A stretch of 33,294 nucleotides of DNA from Methylobacterium sp. J-026 (GCF_022829585.1 NZ_JAKSYC010000342.1:1-33294), one strand, 5' to 3'; positions 8,352 through 17,019 are shown, counted from the stretch's first letter. Program-made: numbers and translations. The notes: a model not told the origin generated them from the sequence alone.

Positions 8352-8752
8352 GCGCCGACGCACACCACCTCACCGGTCACGGCCAGGACACGCACGATTC
8401 CCACGCCCATAGCGGCGGCGGGCACGGCACAGTCCAGAGCTACATGACGGGCTTCGTCCTGTCGGTGATCCTGACGGTGATCCCGTTCTGGCTGGTGATG
8501 GGCAACGTGCTCGACAACAGCCTCGTCACCACCCTGGTGATCCTGGCGCTCGGCGGCGTCCAGATGGTCGTGCACGTCGTCTACTTCCTGCACATGAGCA
8601 CGAAGTCGGAGGGTGGCTGGACCTTCATGGCGCTGATCTTCACCATCACGCTCGTGGTGATCATGCTCTCCGGCTCGGTGTGGGTGATGTACCACCTCAA
8701 TCACAACATGATGCCGATGGATGCCCACGACGTCATGAACAACGCCCGCTGA
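8348..8752 (+). CDS. cyoD: ubiquinol oxidase subunit IV
   Basis: A 134-residue protein with three membrane helices after a His-rich N-terminus (HHLTGHGQDTHDSHAHSGGG), of a kind common in alphaproteobacterial CyoD. The core VQMVVHVVYFLHM is characteristic of the subunit IV family, which assists assembly of the CuB site. Its ATG overlaps the cyoC stop by four bases. The SURF1 gene starts 14 bases downstream. Confidence 0.95.
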   Translation: MSADAHHLTGHGQDTHDSHAHSGGGHGTVQSYMTGFVLSVILTVIPFWLVMGNVLDNSLVTTLVILALGGVQMVVHVVYFLHMSTKSEGGWTFMALIFTITLVVIMLSGSVWVMYHLNHNMMPMDAHDVMNNAR

Positions 8753-8766
8753 GCGGGCGTGCGGAC

Positions 8767-9564
8767 GTGACCCCGTCGGGGTCGGCGGGGGGCTCCGGTC
8801 CGGGCCCCTCCCCGGCCCCGTTCTCGTTGCGGCGCCGCATCGTGTTCGGTGTCGCTGCGGCCCTGGTCTGCGTCGTCCTGCTCGGACTCGGCACGTGGCA
8901 GGTGGAGCGCCGGGCCTGGAAGCTCGACCTGATCGCCCGGGTCGACGCCCGGGTCCACGCGCCGACCGTGCCGGCCCCCGGCCCCGCCGACTGGGCGCGC
9001 GTCGGCCCCGACGACGCCTACCGGCATGTCCGGCTCTCGGGCAGCTTCCTCCACGACCGCGAGACCCTGGTCCAGGCGGTCACCGAACGCGGCGGCGGCT
9101 TCTGGGTGCTGACGCCGCTGCGCCGCCCGGATGGCAGCCTCGTCCTGGTCAACCGCGGCTTTGTGCCCGGCGAAAACCGGGACCCGGCGCGCCGTGCGGC
9201 CGGGCAGGCCGCGGGCGAGGCCACGGTCACCGGCCTGCTGCGGCTGACGGAGCCGAAGGGCGCGTTCCTGCGCTCCAACGATCCCAAGGACGGCCGCTGG
9301 TACTCCCGGGACGTGGCCGCCATCGCGGCCGCCCGCGGCCTGAGCGATGTCGCCCCCTACTTCGTGGACGCCGACGCGGCGCCCAATCCCGGCGGCCTGC
9401 CGGTGGGCGGCCTCACGGTGATCGCCTTCCCCAACAACCACCTCGTCTACGCGATCACGTGGTACGGGATGGCGCTGATGCTCGCAGGGGCGGTGGTCTA
9501 CGTCCTGCGGGGCGCGCGCAGGCAGGACGGGGTTTCCAAAGGGCGCACGCCCTTTGGCGGGTGA
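8767..9564 (+). CDS. SURF1-family oxidase assembly factor
   Basis: A 265-residue protein with the SURF1 plan. One N-terminal helix (RRRIVFGVAAALVCVVLLGLG) is followed by GTWQVERRAWKLDLI, a periplasmic domain containing LVNRGFVP, and a C-terminal helix begun by NNHLVYAITWYGMALML. SURF1 proteins help deliver heme a to heme-copper oxidases. As the fifth gene of a quinol oxidase operon it resembles the Paracoccus Surf1q type, which serves a ba3 quinol oxidase. I chose the GTG at 8767, 14 bases after cyoD; the longer frame from 8680 lies inside cyoD and adds no SURF1 sequence. The last codons overlap a hairpin at 9536-9557, so the C-terminal KGRTPFGG is repeat-derived. Confidence 0.9.
   Translation: MTPSGSAGGSGPGPSPAPFSLRRRIVFGVAAALVCVVLLGLGTWQVERRAWKLDLIARVDARVHAPTVPAPGPADWARVGPDDAYRHVRLSGSFLHDRETLVQAVTERGGGFWVLTPLRRPDGSLVLVNRGFVPGENRDPARRAAGQAAGEATVTGLLRLTEPKGAFLRSNDPKDGRWYSRDVAAIAAARGLSDVAPYFVDADAAPNPGGLPVGGLTVIAFPNNHLVYAITWYGMALMLAGAVVYVLRGARRQDGVSKGRTPFGG
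9536..9557 (+). terminator. hairpin at the end of the cyo operon (dispersed repeat copy 1)
   Basis: CCAAAGGGCG (9536-9545) and CGCCCTTTGG (9548-9557) are perfect inverted arms overlapping the 3' end of the SURF1 gene. No T-run follows, so intrinsic termination is uncertain. The reverse complement matches half of the longer repeats at 22265-22313 and 33146-33194. Confidence 0.5.
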
Positions 9565-9614
9565 TCAGGGCAGAGCCTCGACCACAAGGGAGTAGCCCGC
9601 CTCAAGCACGTCCC

Positions 9615-9620
9615 TATAAT
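9615..9620 (+). promoter_or_regulatory. candidate -10 box before mcmA
   Basis: A perfect TATAAT lies 31 bases before the mcmA ATG and would give a short leader. No good -35 is found 16-18 bases upstream, so this is tentative. Perfect TATAAT is uncommon in DNA this GC-rich. Confidence 0.35.
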
Positions 9621-9651
9621 GGCATGACAAACGCCACAACGAGTCAACGCC

Positions 9652-11817
9652 ATGACCTCCCGCATCCCGAACTTCGCCGACATCCCGCTCGCCGGCGAAT
9701 CGCTCGCGGTCGCGGCGCCCGTTCTGGGCGAGCCCTGGATGACGCCGGAGGGGATCCCGGTGAAGGGCCATTACGGGCCGGAGGATCGCGAAGGCATCGA
9801 GTTCCTCGACACCTATCCCGGCCTCGCGCCGTTCCTGCGCGGACCCTACCCGACCATGTACGTCACGCAAGCCTGGACGATCCGGCAGTATGCCGGCTTC
9901 TCCACGGCCGAGGATTCGAACGCCTTCTACCGGCGCAACCTCGCGGCCGGGCAGAAGGGCCTGTCGGTGGCCTTCGATCTCGCCACCCACCGGGGCTACG
10001 ATTCCGACCATCCCCGGGTCTCCGGCGATGTCGGCATGGCGGGCGTGGCGATCGACTCGATCTACGACATGCGCACGCTGTTCTCCGGCATCCCGCTCGA
10101 CGAGATGACCGTGTCGATGACGATGAACGGCGCGGTGCTGCCGATCCTCGCCCTCTACATCGTCGCGGCGGAAGAGCAGGGCGTGCCGCCGCAGAAGCTT
10201 GCCGGCACGATCCAGAACGATATTCTCAAGGAATTCATGGTCCGCAACACCTACATCTATCCCCCCAAGGGATCGATGCGGATCATCTCGGATATTTTTG
10301 CGTACACCTCGAAGAATATGCCGAAGTTCAACTCGATCTCGATCTCCGGCTACCACATGCAGGAGGCCGGGGCGACGAACGACCTGGAACTCGCCTACAC
10401 GCTGGCCGACGGCGTCGAGTACATCAAGGCGGGGCTGGCCGCCGGCCTGACCATCGACCAGTTCGCCCCGCGTCTGTCGTTCTTCTGGGCGATCTCGACC
10501 AACTTCTTCATGGAGATCGCCAAGATGCGGGCCGCGCGCCTGATCTGGGCCAAGCTCGTGAAGGGGTTCGACCCGAAATCCGAGAAGTCGCTGGCGCTGC
10601 GGACCCATTCGCAGACCTCCGGCTGGTCGCTCACCGCCCAGGACGTGTTCAACAACGTCACCCGGACCAACATCGAGGCGATGGCGGCGACGCAGGGCGG
10701 CACGCAGTCGCTCCACACCAACGCGCTCGACGAGGCGCTGGCCCTGCCCACCGACTTCTCGGCCCGGATCGCCCGCAACACCCAGCTGTTCCTGCAGCAG
10801 GAGAGCGGCACCACCCGGATCGTCGATCCCTGGGGCGGCTCCTACTACGTGGAGAAGCTCACGGCCGACATCGCGGCCCGCGCCTGGGAGCATATCCGCG
10901 AGGTCGACGGGCTCGGCGGCATGGCCAAGGCGATCGAGGCCGGCATCCCCAAGCTGCGGATCGAGGAGGCGGCCGCCCGCGCCCAGGCCCGGATCGATTC
11001 CGGCCGCCAGACCATCGTGGGCATCAACAAGTTCAAGGCCGACGACGACATGGCCATCGACCTCCTGCGGGTCGACAACGGCAATGTCCGCCGCCTCCAG
11101 ATCGACAAGCTCAAGCGCCTGCGCGCCGAGCGCGACGAGGCCGCGGTCACGGCCCGGCTCGAGGCGCTCACCCGGGCCGCGGACGGCGACGGCAATCTGC
11201 TCGAACTCGCCGTCGAGGCGGCCCGGACCAAGGCGACGGTGGGGGAGATTTCCGAGGCCCTGGAGAAGGCCTGGGGCCGGCACCGCGCCGAGATCCGCTC
11301 GATCTCCGGCGTCTACAAGCGCGAGGTGGGGGGCATGTCGCCAGTGGTCGAGGAAGTCCGGGCGCTGGTCGAGGCGTTCGAGGAGAATGACGGCCGCCGG
11401 CCGCGCATCCTGGTCGCCAAGATGGGCCAGGACGGGCACGACCGCGGCCAGAAGGTGATCGCCTCGGCCTTCGCCGATCTCGGCTTCGACGTGGATATCG
11501 GGCCGCTCTTCGCCACCCCGGCCGAGGCCGCCCGGCAGGCGGTGGAGAACGACGTGCACATCGTCGGCGTCTCGTCGCTCGCGGCCGGCCACCTCACCCT
11601 GGTGCCGGAGCTGAAGGCGGCGCTCACCGAGCAGGGCCGCGACGACGTGATGATCGCCATCGGCGGCGTGATCCCGCCGGGCGACTACGAGGCCCTGCGG
11701 GCCGCCGGTGCCGCGGCGATCTTCCCGCCCGGCACGGTGATCGCCGAGGCCGCCGTCAACCTGATCCGGGCGCTGAACGAGCGGCTGGGGTATGGGGCCC
11801 GGCAGGCGGCGGAGTAG
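9652..11817 (+). CDS. mcmA: methylmalonyl-CoA mutase, large (catalytic) subunit
   Basis: A 721-residue adenosylcobalamin enzyme that interconverts (R)-methylmalonyl-CoA and succinyl-CoA. The N-terminal TIM barrel has the substrate-channel sequence YPTMYVTQAWTIRQY (from residue 66) and the active-site His235 in SISGYHMQEAGAT. The C-terminal B12 domain has the DGHDRG motif with cobalt ligand His596, plus GGVIPP and IFPPGT. In methylotrophs this step belongs to the ethylmalonyl-CoA pathway that regenerates glyoxylate. The small subunit gene (mcmB) and the MeaB chaperone gene are not in the window, so the gene stands alone here. Start is ATG at 9652; no strong Shine-Dalgarno precedes it. Ethylmalonyl-CoA mutase is the main alternative within the family, but the sequence reads as the methylmalonyl type. 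Confidence 0.95.
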   Translation: MTSRIPNFADIPLAGESLAVAAPVLGEPWMTPEGIPVKGHYGPEDREGIEFLDTYPGLAPFLRGPYPTMYVTQAWTIRQYAGFSTAEDSNAFYRRNLAAGQKGLSVAFDLATHRGYDSDHPRVSGDVGMAGVAIDSIYDMRTLFSGIPLDEMTVSMTMNGAVLPILALYIVAAEEQGVPPQKLAGTIQNDILKEFMVRNTYIYPPKGSMRIISDIFAYTSKNMPKFNSISISGYHMQEAGATNDLELAYTLADGVEYIKAGLAAGLTIDQFAPRLSFFWAISTNFFMEIAKMRAARLIWAKLVKGFDPKSEKSLALRTHSQTSGWSLTAQDVFNNVTRTNIEAMAATQGGTQSLHTNALDEALALPTDFSARIARNTQLFLQQESGTTRIVDPWGGSYYVEKLTADIAARAWEHIREVDGLGGMAKAIEAGIPKLRIEEAAARAQARIDSGRQTIVGINKFKADDDMAIDLLRVDNGNVRRLQIDKLKRLRAERDEAAVTARLEALTRAADGDGNLLELAVEAARTKATVGEISEALEKAWGRHRAEIRSISGVYKREVGGMSPVVEEVRALVEAFEENDGRRPRILVAKMGQDGHDRGQKVIASAFADLGFDVDIGPLFATPAEAARQAVENDVHIVGVSSLAAGHLTLVPELKAALTEQGRDDVMIAIGGVIPPGDYEALRAAGAAAIFPPGTVIAEAAVNLIRALNERLGYGARQAAE

Positions 11818-11837
11818 GCGGTCCGTTCCATCCTCGC

Positions 11838-11870
11838 CCTCATCCTGAGGTGCCGCACCGCAGGATGAGG
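11838..11870. terminator. inverted repeat between mcmA and the hydrolase gene
   Basis: CCTCATCCTG (11838-11847) and CAGGATGAGG (11861-11870) are perfect 10-base arms with a 13-base loop, 20 bases after the mcmA stop and between convergent genes. Elements of this CCTCATCCTGAGG type are common intergenic repeats in alphaproteobacteria. It may terminate transcription in both directions, though no T-run is present. Confidence 0.5.
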
Positions 11871-11946
11871 TCAATGGGTTGGAGTCCCACAGGGGGCGAC
11901 CTGCGGTTGCCGCGCCCGGGATCACGGCGCGGCGAACGAGAAGCCG

Positions 11947-13056
11947 TCAGTTCAGCGCCTGCGGATCCGCCTCCGTGAGGAACGCCCCGACCGCGTGGAG
12001 GAACTGCATGCGGTTCTTCTCCATCATCACCGTGTGGGTGCCCTCCCCCAGTTCGACGAAGCGCTTGTAGGGGGCGTGCGTGAGCTTAGTGAAGTATTCC
12101 TGGGCCTGGTAGCTCGGCAGATCCGCGTCCCACTCGGCGTGGATGATCAGCACGGGGACGCGGATGTCGCCCGGGTCGTAGAGCGGCTTGCCGGCCTGCC
12201 AGTACGCCTTCGAGTCGGCGACGACGCCGTTCGGCGCGCGTAGGACCGGCGGGGTCTGCTTCGCGCCAACCGGATCGGTGGCGAAGGTCGCGTCGGCCCA
12301 GAGATCGAACCAGCCGGGCGGGATCAGGTCGGCCGTCTTGTCCTCGGGCACGCCGGTCAGCCAGCGCGCCCGGGCGCTGTCCCGGCTGACGCTGCGATAG
12401 GCGCCGAGCGGCCCGTTGCCGCCGATCAGGGCCGGCGTGCGCGCCAGCCATTGCGGCGCATAGAGGACGAGCCGGTTGACCCGGTCGTTGTGGGTGCTGG
12501 TGTACAGGCCCATGGTCGAGGTCCCCCAGGACCAGCCCATCAGGTCGATTTTTTCGACGCCGCGCCGCTTGGTGATGAAGTCCACGACCTGTCCGACAAC
12601 CTTGGCGGAGTCGGGGGTCCGCATGAAGGGCGCGTTGTCCGAGGCCGGCGCGTCCATCGCGGCCGGGCGTCCCGACAGGCCGTAGCCCGGCAGGTCCACG
12701 AGGTAGACGTCGAACCCCAGCCCCGCGAGATAGTCCATGGCCGACATCCCGCCGAGCGGCAGGTCGAAGGCGGTGGAGGCCGGATAGGTCGCGCCGTGGA
12801 CGTAGAGCAGGATCCGGTCGCCCGGGAACCGATCGATCCCGGCGGGGCGCTTGTTGCGCACGTAGATCTCGACGCCCGGCTCGCTCCAGGGCAGGCGGAA
12901 TTCCTCCGTCTCCAGCCGGCCCGACGGGGCCGCCGCTGCGACCGGCGCGGCCGCCACCGCCATCCCGGCGGCGAGGGCTCCGACGAGGTGGCGGCGCGGC
13001 AGGCCCCTGACCGGCTGCGCCCCACCCGGCGGCGTCTGCTGTGATCTGTCCGACAT
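11947..13056 (-). CDS. Tat-exported alpha/beta hydrolase
   Basis: A 369-residue alpha/beta hydrolase with a twin-arginine-like leader: LPRRHLVGALAAG at 19-31, then a hydrophobic stretch ending AAAAP near 44. The oxyanion region is VHGATYP (86-92). The nucleophile elbow is GWSWG with Ser176. The acid is probably Asp310 or Asp312 (HAEWDAD), and the catalytic His is H341 (GEGTHTVMM). The enzyme should be periplasmic and cleave an ester, amide or similar bond; the substrate is unknown. It is convergent with mcmA and divergent from pgm, whose likely start is 217 bases away. It ends 129 bases after mcmA. The extended frames on this strand that run through pgm are shadows. Confidence 0.85.
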   Translation of the reverse strand: MSDRSQQTPPGGAQPVRGLPRRHLVGALAAGMAVAAAPVAAAAPSGRLETEEFRLPWSEPGVEIYVRNKRPAGIDRFPGDRILLYVHGATYPASTAFDLPLGGMSAMDYLAGLGFDVYLVDLPGYGLSGRPAAMDAPASDNAPFMRTPDSAKVVGQVVDFITKRRGVEKIDLMGWSWGTSTMGLYTSTHNDRVNRLVLYAPQWLARTPALIGGNGPLGAYRSVSRDSARARWLTGVPEDKTADLIPPGWFDLWADATFATDPVGAKQTPPVLRAPNGVVADSKAYWQAGKPLYDPGDIRVPVLIIHAEWDADLPSYQAQEYFTKLTHAPYKRFVELGEGTHTVMMEKNRMQFLHAVGAFLTEADPQALN

Positions 13057-13273
13057 GGCGTTCTCCCGTCCGCCTTGGCCGGCGGCTCGACCGATTCAAC
13101 CCACCGATGCCGGCCGGCGCAACGCCCCGGGGCGCGGGCCGGCCGACAGGCCGCCGGTTCCGTCGCCCGATCCGGTCAAAGCGCGTGAAAAATACCCGCC
13201 CCTGTCGCCGGAACGCGTGACGCCGCGCCTCCGGGCGGGCATGGAGGCGGGAGATCCCGGGAGACGCCCGCCC

Positions 13274-14908
13274 ATGACGACTCCGACCATCGTCACGACC
13301 ACCCCCTTCCCCGACCAGAAGCCGGGCACCTCCGGCCTGCGCAAGAAGGTGCCGGTGTTCCGGCAGCCGAACTACGTCGAGAACTTCGTCCAGGCGATCT
13401 TCGACACCCTGCCCGACAAGGCCGGCGCCACCCTCGTGCTCGGCGGCGACGGGCGCTTCCTCAACCGCGAGGTGGTCCAGACGACGCTGCGGCTGGCCGC
13501 CGGCAACGGCTTCGGCCGGGTCCTGGTCGGGCAAGGCGGCCTGCTCTCGACGCCCGCCGCGTCGTGCGTGATCCGGAAATCCAAGGCGCTCGGCGGCATC
13601 GTCCTGTCGGCGAGCCACAACCCGGGCGGGCCGGAGGGCGATTTCGGCATCAAGTTCAACGCCGCCAACGGCGGCCCGGCGCCGGAATCGGTCACCGACG
13701 CGATCTTCGCGCGGGCCAGGGCGCTGACCGAATACCGCCTCGTCGAGGCCCCCGATCTCGACCTCGACACCCTCGGCGAGACTCGGCTCGGCGCCATGAC
13801 GGTGACGGTGATCGACCCGGTGGCCGATTACGCGGCATTGATGCGCACGCTGATCGATTTCGACGCGGTGTCGCGCCTGTTCGCCTCCGGCTTCCGGATG
13901 CGCTTCGACGCCATGAGCGCGGTGACCGGCCCCTACGCGACCGCGATCCTGGAAGGGATGCTCGGCGCCCCCCAGGGGACGGTCGTCAACGCCATTCCAA
14001 AAGAAGATTTCGGCGGCCACCACCCGGATCCGAACCCGGTCCATTGCCACGACCTGTTCGAGCTGATGCAGGGTCCCGACGCCCCGGATTTCGGCGCCGC
14101 CTCGGACGGCGACGGCGACCGCAACATGATCGTGGCCCCGGGCCTGTTCGTGACGCCGAGCGACAGCCTCGCGCTGCTGGCCGCCCACGCCCACCGGGCG
14201 CCCAGCTATGCGGGCGGGCTCGCGGGCGTCGCGCGCTCCATGCCCACCAGCCGCGCCGCCGACCGGGTCGCGGCGGCTTTGGGCATCCGGGCCTACGAGA
14301 CGCCCACCGGCTGGAAGTTCTTCGGCAATCTCCTGGATGCCGGGCTGATCACCCTGTGCGGCGAGGAGAGCGCCGGCACCGGCTCGAACCACGTGCGCGA
14401 GAAGGACGGGCTCTGGGCGGTGCTGCTCTGGCTCAACATCCTGGCGGCCACGGGCGAGCGCGCCGATGCCCTGGTGCGGGCGCATTGGCGGACCTACGGC
14501 CGCGACTACTACGCCCGCCACGACTATGAGGAGGTCGATGCGGACGCCGCCAACGGCCTGATGGACGCGCTCCGTGAAAAGCTCGCCGGGCTGCCGGGCA
14601 CGCGGATCGGCGACCTCACGGTGTCGACGGCCGACGAGTTCGCCTATCGCGATCCGGTGGACGGCTCGCTGACCGAGCGCCAGGGCATCCGGATCGGCTT
14701 CGCCGAGGACGCACGCGCCGTGTTCCGCCTCTCGGGGACCGGCACCGCCGGGGCGACGCTGCGGGTCTATCTGGAGCGCTACGAGAACGCCCCGGACCGG
14801 CTCGACCTGCCCGTGGCCGAGGTCCTGGCGCCGGTCGTGGCCGCGGCCCGAGCCCTTGCGGAAATCGAGCCCCGCACCGGCCGGGCCGAGCCGAGCGTGG
14901 TGACCTGA
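13274..14908 (+). CDS. pgm: alpha-phosphoglucomutase
   Basis: A 544-residue alpha-D-phosphohexomutase that interconverts glucose 1-phosphate and glucose 6-phosphate, feeding UDP-glucose/exopolysaccharide synthesis and glycogen turnover. The phosphoserine loop reads LSASHNPGG, the metal site DGDGDRN, and the sugar-binding loop CGEESAG. The C-terminal phosphate-binding region includes FRLSGTGTAGAT. Length matches rhizobial Pgm (about 540). The frame is open to an ATG at 13055, but MTTPTIVTTTPFPDQKPGTSGLRKK starting at 13274 is the family N-terminus, with GGGAGA-type purine-rich sequence upstream. It is divergent from the hydrolase gene and convergent with the GNAT gene. Confidence 0.95.
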   Translation: MTTPTIVTTTPFPDQKPGTSGLRKKVPVFRQPNYVENFVQAIFDTLPDKAGATLVLGGDGRFLNREVVQTTLRLAAGNGFGRVLVGQGGLLSTPAASCVIRKSKALGGIVLSASHNPGGPEGDFGIKFNAANGGPAPESVTDAIFARARALTEYRLVEAPDLDLDTLGETRLGAMTVTVIDPVADYAALMRTLIDFDAVSRLFASGFRMRFDAMSAVTGPYATAILEGMLGAPQGTVVNAIPKEDFGGHHPDPNPVHCHDLFELMQGPDAPDFGAASDGDGDRNMIVAPGLFVTPSDSLALLAAHAHRAPSYAGGLAGVARSMPTSRAADRVAAALGIRAYETPTGWKFFGNLLDAGLITLCGEESAGTGSNHVREKDGLWAVLLWLNILAATGERADALVRAHWRTYGRDYYARHDYEEVDADAANGLMDALREKLAGLPGTRIGDLTVSTADEFAYRDPVDGSLTERQGIRIGFAEDARAVFRLSGTGTAGATLRVYLERYENAPDRLDLPVAEVLAPVVAAARALAEIEPRTGRAEPSVVT

Positions 14909-15010
14909 GGGGCAGGCTGTCCTGGCGCCGCAGGACGTGGACCTGCCGTCCGTGCGGGCGGAGCGAACCCATCCGGCCGCGCTTCGCTCAGTAAGGGCGC
15001 GCCGCCCCGG

Positions 15011-15033
15011 GTCGCGTCGCTGCGCTCGCGACG
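15011..15033. terminator. GC-rich hairpin between pgm and GNAT gene
   Basis: GTCGCG (15011-15016) can pair with CGCGAC (15027-15032), or CGTCGC (15015-15020) with GCGACG (15028-15033), between the ends of two convergent genes. There is no T-run. Weak candidate. Confidence 0.25.
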
Positions 15034-15058
15034 ACGGCGGGATCGATCGCCGAGCCGC

Positions 15059-15538
15059 TCACGCCAAGTCCCTGACCATATGCACGGTGACGTCGTCGTC
15101 CCGCGTCCGGCCCGGACCGTCATAGGGTTCCTCCCGTTCTACCCGGTAGCCGAGCGACCCGTAGAGGCGCAGATTCGCGACGTATTTTTTGTTTGTGTAG
15201 AGCCTGAGCCGCGCAAGCCCCGCCCCGGCGGCGATCGACTCGGCCAGTCCCAGGAGACGGGTGCCGAAGCCCCGCCCCTGGAAGGCCGGATGCACCGCCA
15301 CGTTGACGATCAGCAGGTGGTCGCCCTCCCCCGTCGTCTCGATCAGTGCGGCCAGGGCGTCGCCGACCTGCAGCAGATCGAAGCGGTGGTGCCGCACGGC
15401 GTCGCGGTAATCCGCCCGCATCGGCGTCGGCAGGCGGCCGATCACCGGGATCCACTTGGTGTAGGCCGCCTCGACCAGCGCCCGGATCGCCTCCGCGTCC
15501 GCCGGCGCCCCGCGCCGGATCGCGACCGTTCCATCCAT
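15059..15538 (-). CDS. GNAT-family N-acetyltransferase
   Basis: A 159-residue single-domain GNAT protein. The acetyl-CoA pyrophosphate loop is QGRGFG (87-92), preceded by the beta-strand NVAVHPAF. The C-terminal signature NLRLYGSLGYR lies at 122-132. It should transfer an acetyl group from acetyl-CoA to an amine; the substrate is not predictable. The frame extends upstream to 15805, but the extra sequence is low-quality and overlaps the repeat module at 15556-15639. ATG at 15538 (MDGTVAIRRG) gives the standard GNAT start. Confidence 0.85.
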   Translation of the reverse strand: MDGTVAIRRGAPADAEAIRALVEAAYTKWIPVIGRLPTPMRADYRDAVRHHRFDLLQVGDALAALIETTGEGDHLLIVNVAVHPAFQGRGFGTRLLGLAESIAAGAGLARLRLYTNKKYVANLRLYGSLGYRVEREEPYDGPGRTRDDDVTVHMVRDLA

Positions 15539-15555
15539 CCTGAATTCCCCGGTGG

Positions 15556-15639
15556 TTGACCCGGACGCGTCCATCCCCTGAAGACCCGCCCGTCGATGGG
15601 CTCCGCGTGGGGCCCCGTCGCGTTCTACGCGCACCCGTG
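15556..15639 (+). promoter_or_regulatory. promoter-leader-like repeat module, copy A
   Basis: TTGACC (15556-15561), 17 bases, then TGAAGA (15579-15584) in -10 position, a poor match. GATGGG (15595-15600) can pair with CCCGTC (15614-15619) using one U-G pair. CGCGT (15619-15623) can pair with ACGCG (15627-15631) around a 3-base loop; ACGCGCACCCGTG is at 15627-15639. The same elements at nearly the same spacing occur at 17747-17833 before rpsD. The next plus-strand gene starts at 15811. Confidence 0.6.
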
Positions 15640-15701
15640 TCGGCGGTCCCGGGTCGCGAGCCCGCTCCGCCCCTGTGAAAGGGAATTTAGTGTCGGATGG
15701 G

Positions 15702-15727
15702 GAAACCGTCTTCGAGATGACGGTTTC
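15702..15727 (+). promoter_or_regulatory. hairpin upstream of the DUF2252 gene
   Basis: GAAACCGTC (15702-15710) and GACGGTTTC (15719-15727) form a perfect 9-base stem with an 8-base loop, 83 bases before the DUF2252 ATG. It could be a leader structure, an operator, or a terminator for RNA starting at copy A. No T-run follows. Confidence 0.4.
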
Positions 15728-15810
15728 ATGACACCGTGGCCGCCGAGGCGGCCCCCGGCCCCGCCGCGCGGCAATGCGGCGCCCATCCTGCACGAGAGCC
15801 CACACGCGCG

Positions 15811-17019
15811 ATGAACATCCATGTCCGGTCCGATGACGGCCGTGAGGCCGAGCTGTTGCGGAGCCGGCGCCTGTGCAAGATCGCGGCCTCGCCGCTCGCC
15901 TATGTGCGCGGCTCGACGGCCCGGTTCTACGAATGGGTGGCGCAGTTTCCGCCCGGCACCCTGCCGGAGGGGCCGCCGGTCTGGATCTGCGGGGATTGCC
16001 ACCTCGGCAATATCGGCGCCCTGGCCGATGCCGAGGGTCGGGTCCGGATGCAGATCCGGGATCTCGACCAGAGCGTCGTCGGCAACCCGGCCTTCGACCT
16101 CGTCCGGCTCACCCTCTCCCTCGTGACGGCCGGACTCACGGCACCGTTGTCCGGCCTCGTGGTCGCGCGGATGATCCGGGCGATCGCCGAGGGCTACGCC
16201 GCAGGCCTGTCCGATCCGGACGAGACCGGCGTCCCGGACGCGGATTCGGTGATCGTCGCCACGACCCGCCGCCTCGCCCATGGCCGGCGCTGGCGCCACC
16301 TGTCGAAGGAGCGGCTGCGGGGCAAATCCGCGCGGCTTCCCCGGGGCAAGCGCTTCCTCGATCTCCAGCCCGGGGAGCGCACGGGGGTCGAGGCGCTCCT
16401 GCGCGAGCCCGCCTTCGCCCGGCGGGTCCTCGGCCTCGACGCGGAAGCGCGGATCGACCTCGTCGACGCCGCCTTCTGGATCAAGGGCTGCAGCTCGCTC
16501 GGCCGGATGCGCCTCGCGGCCCTCGTCCGCATCGAAGGGGCGCAGGACCGGGCGCGGGTGGCGCTGATCGACGTGAAGGAGGCGGTGCCGCATCTCGCGC
16601 CGCTGGCGCCCGGCGCCACGATCCCCGCCGATCCCGCGCACCGCGTCGTAGCGGGCGCCCGGGCCCTGTCCCCGGCGCTCGGCGAGCGGATGATCGCCGG
16701 GCACATCGGCGCGACCCCGGTGATCGTGCGCGCCCTGCTACCGCAGGACCTCAAGATCGTCGCCGAGCAGTTCTCCAAGGGCGAGGGCGTGCGCGTCGCC
16801 AGGAGCCTCGCCGTCGTGGTCGGCCGCGCCCACGGCCGGCAGTTCGCGCCGGAGGCGCGCGCCGCGTGGCGGCGGCAGGTCGAGGAGGGGGGCTGGGACG
16901 GGCCCGCCCCGCACTGGCTGTGGTCGTCCGTCACGACGCTGATGGGCCTCCATCAGAGCGGTTACCTCGACCATTGCCGCGACGTCGCCCGCGACGAGCG
17001 CCTCGCGCCCTTCCTCTAG
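15811..17019 (+). CDS. DUF2252 protein, kinase-like fold
   Basis: A 402-residue DUF2252-family protein of unknown function. The central signature ICGDCHLGNIGA holds H64 and N67, arranged like the catalytic loop of aminoglycoside-phosphotransferase-type kinases. IRDLDQSVVGNPAFDL (D84, D86) resembles the metal-binding motif that follows in that fold. Other conserved-looking segments are VYVRGSTARFYEW-like sequence near 30-45 and KEAVPHLAP near 260. A phosphotransfer or nucleotide-binding role is an inference. ATG at 15811 is chosen over the frame-open 15736 because family members start close to this point. It is followed after 20 bases by the MgtC/SapB gene, suggesting an operon. Confidence 0.8.
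   Translation: MNIHVRSDDGREAELLRSRRLCKIAASPLAYVRGSTARFYEWVAQFPPGTLPEGPPVWICGDCHLGNIGALADAEGRVRMQIRDLDQSVVGNPAFDLVRLTLSLVTAGLTAPLSGLVVARMIRAIAEGYAAGLSDPDETGVPDADSVIVATTRRLAHGRRWRHLSKERLRGKSARLPRGKRFLDLQPGERTGVEALLREPAFARRVLGLDAEARIDLVDAAFWIKGCSSLGRMRLAALVRIEGAQDRARVALIDVKEAVPHLAPLAPGATIPADPAHRVVAGARALSPALGERMIAGHIGATPVIVRALLPQDLKIVAEQFSKGEGVRVARSLAVVVGRAHGRQFAPEARAAWRRQVEEGGWDGPAPHWLWSSVTTLMGLHQSGYLDHCRDVARDERLAPFL

Noticed and set aside
8680..8766. SURF1 start inside cyoD
   Set aside because: The residues are a frame-shifted reading of cyoD; the GTG at 8767 gives a normal SURF1 N-terminus.
13055..13273. Seventy-three-codon extension of Pgm
   Set aside because: It is Arg/Pro-rich without family similarity, and it overlaps the hydrolase start region.
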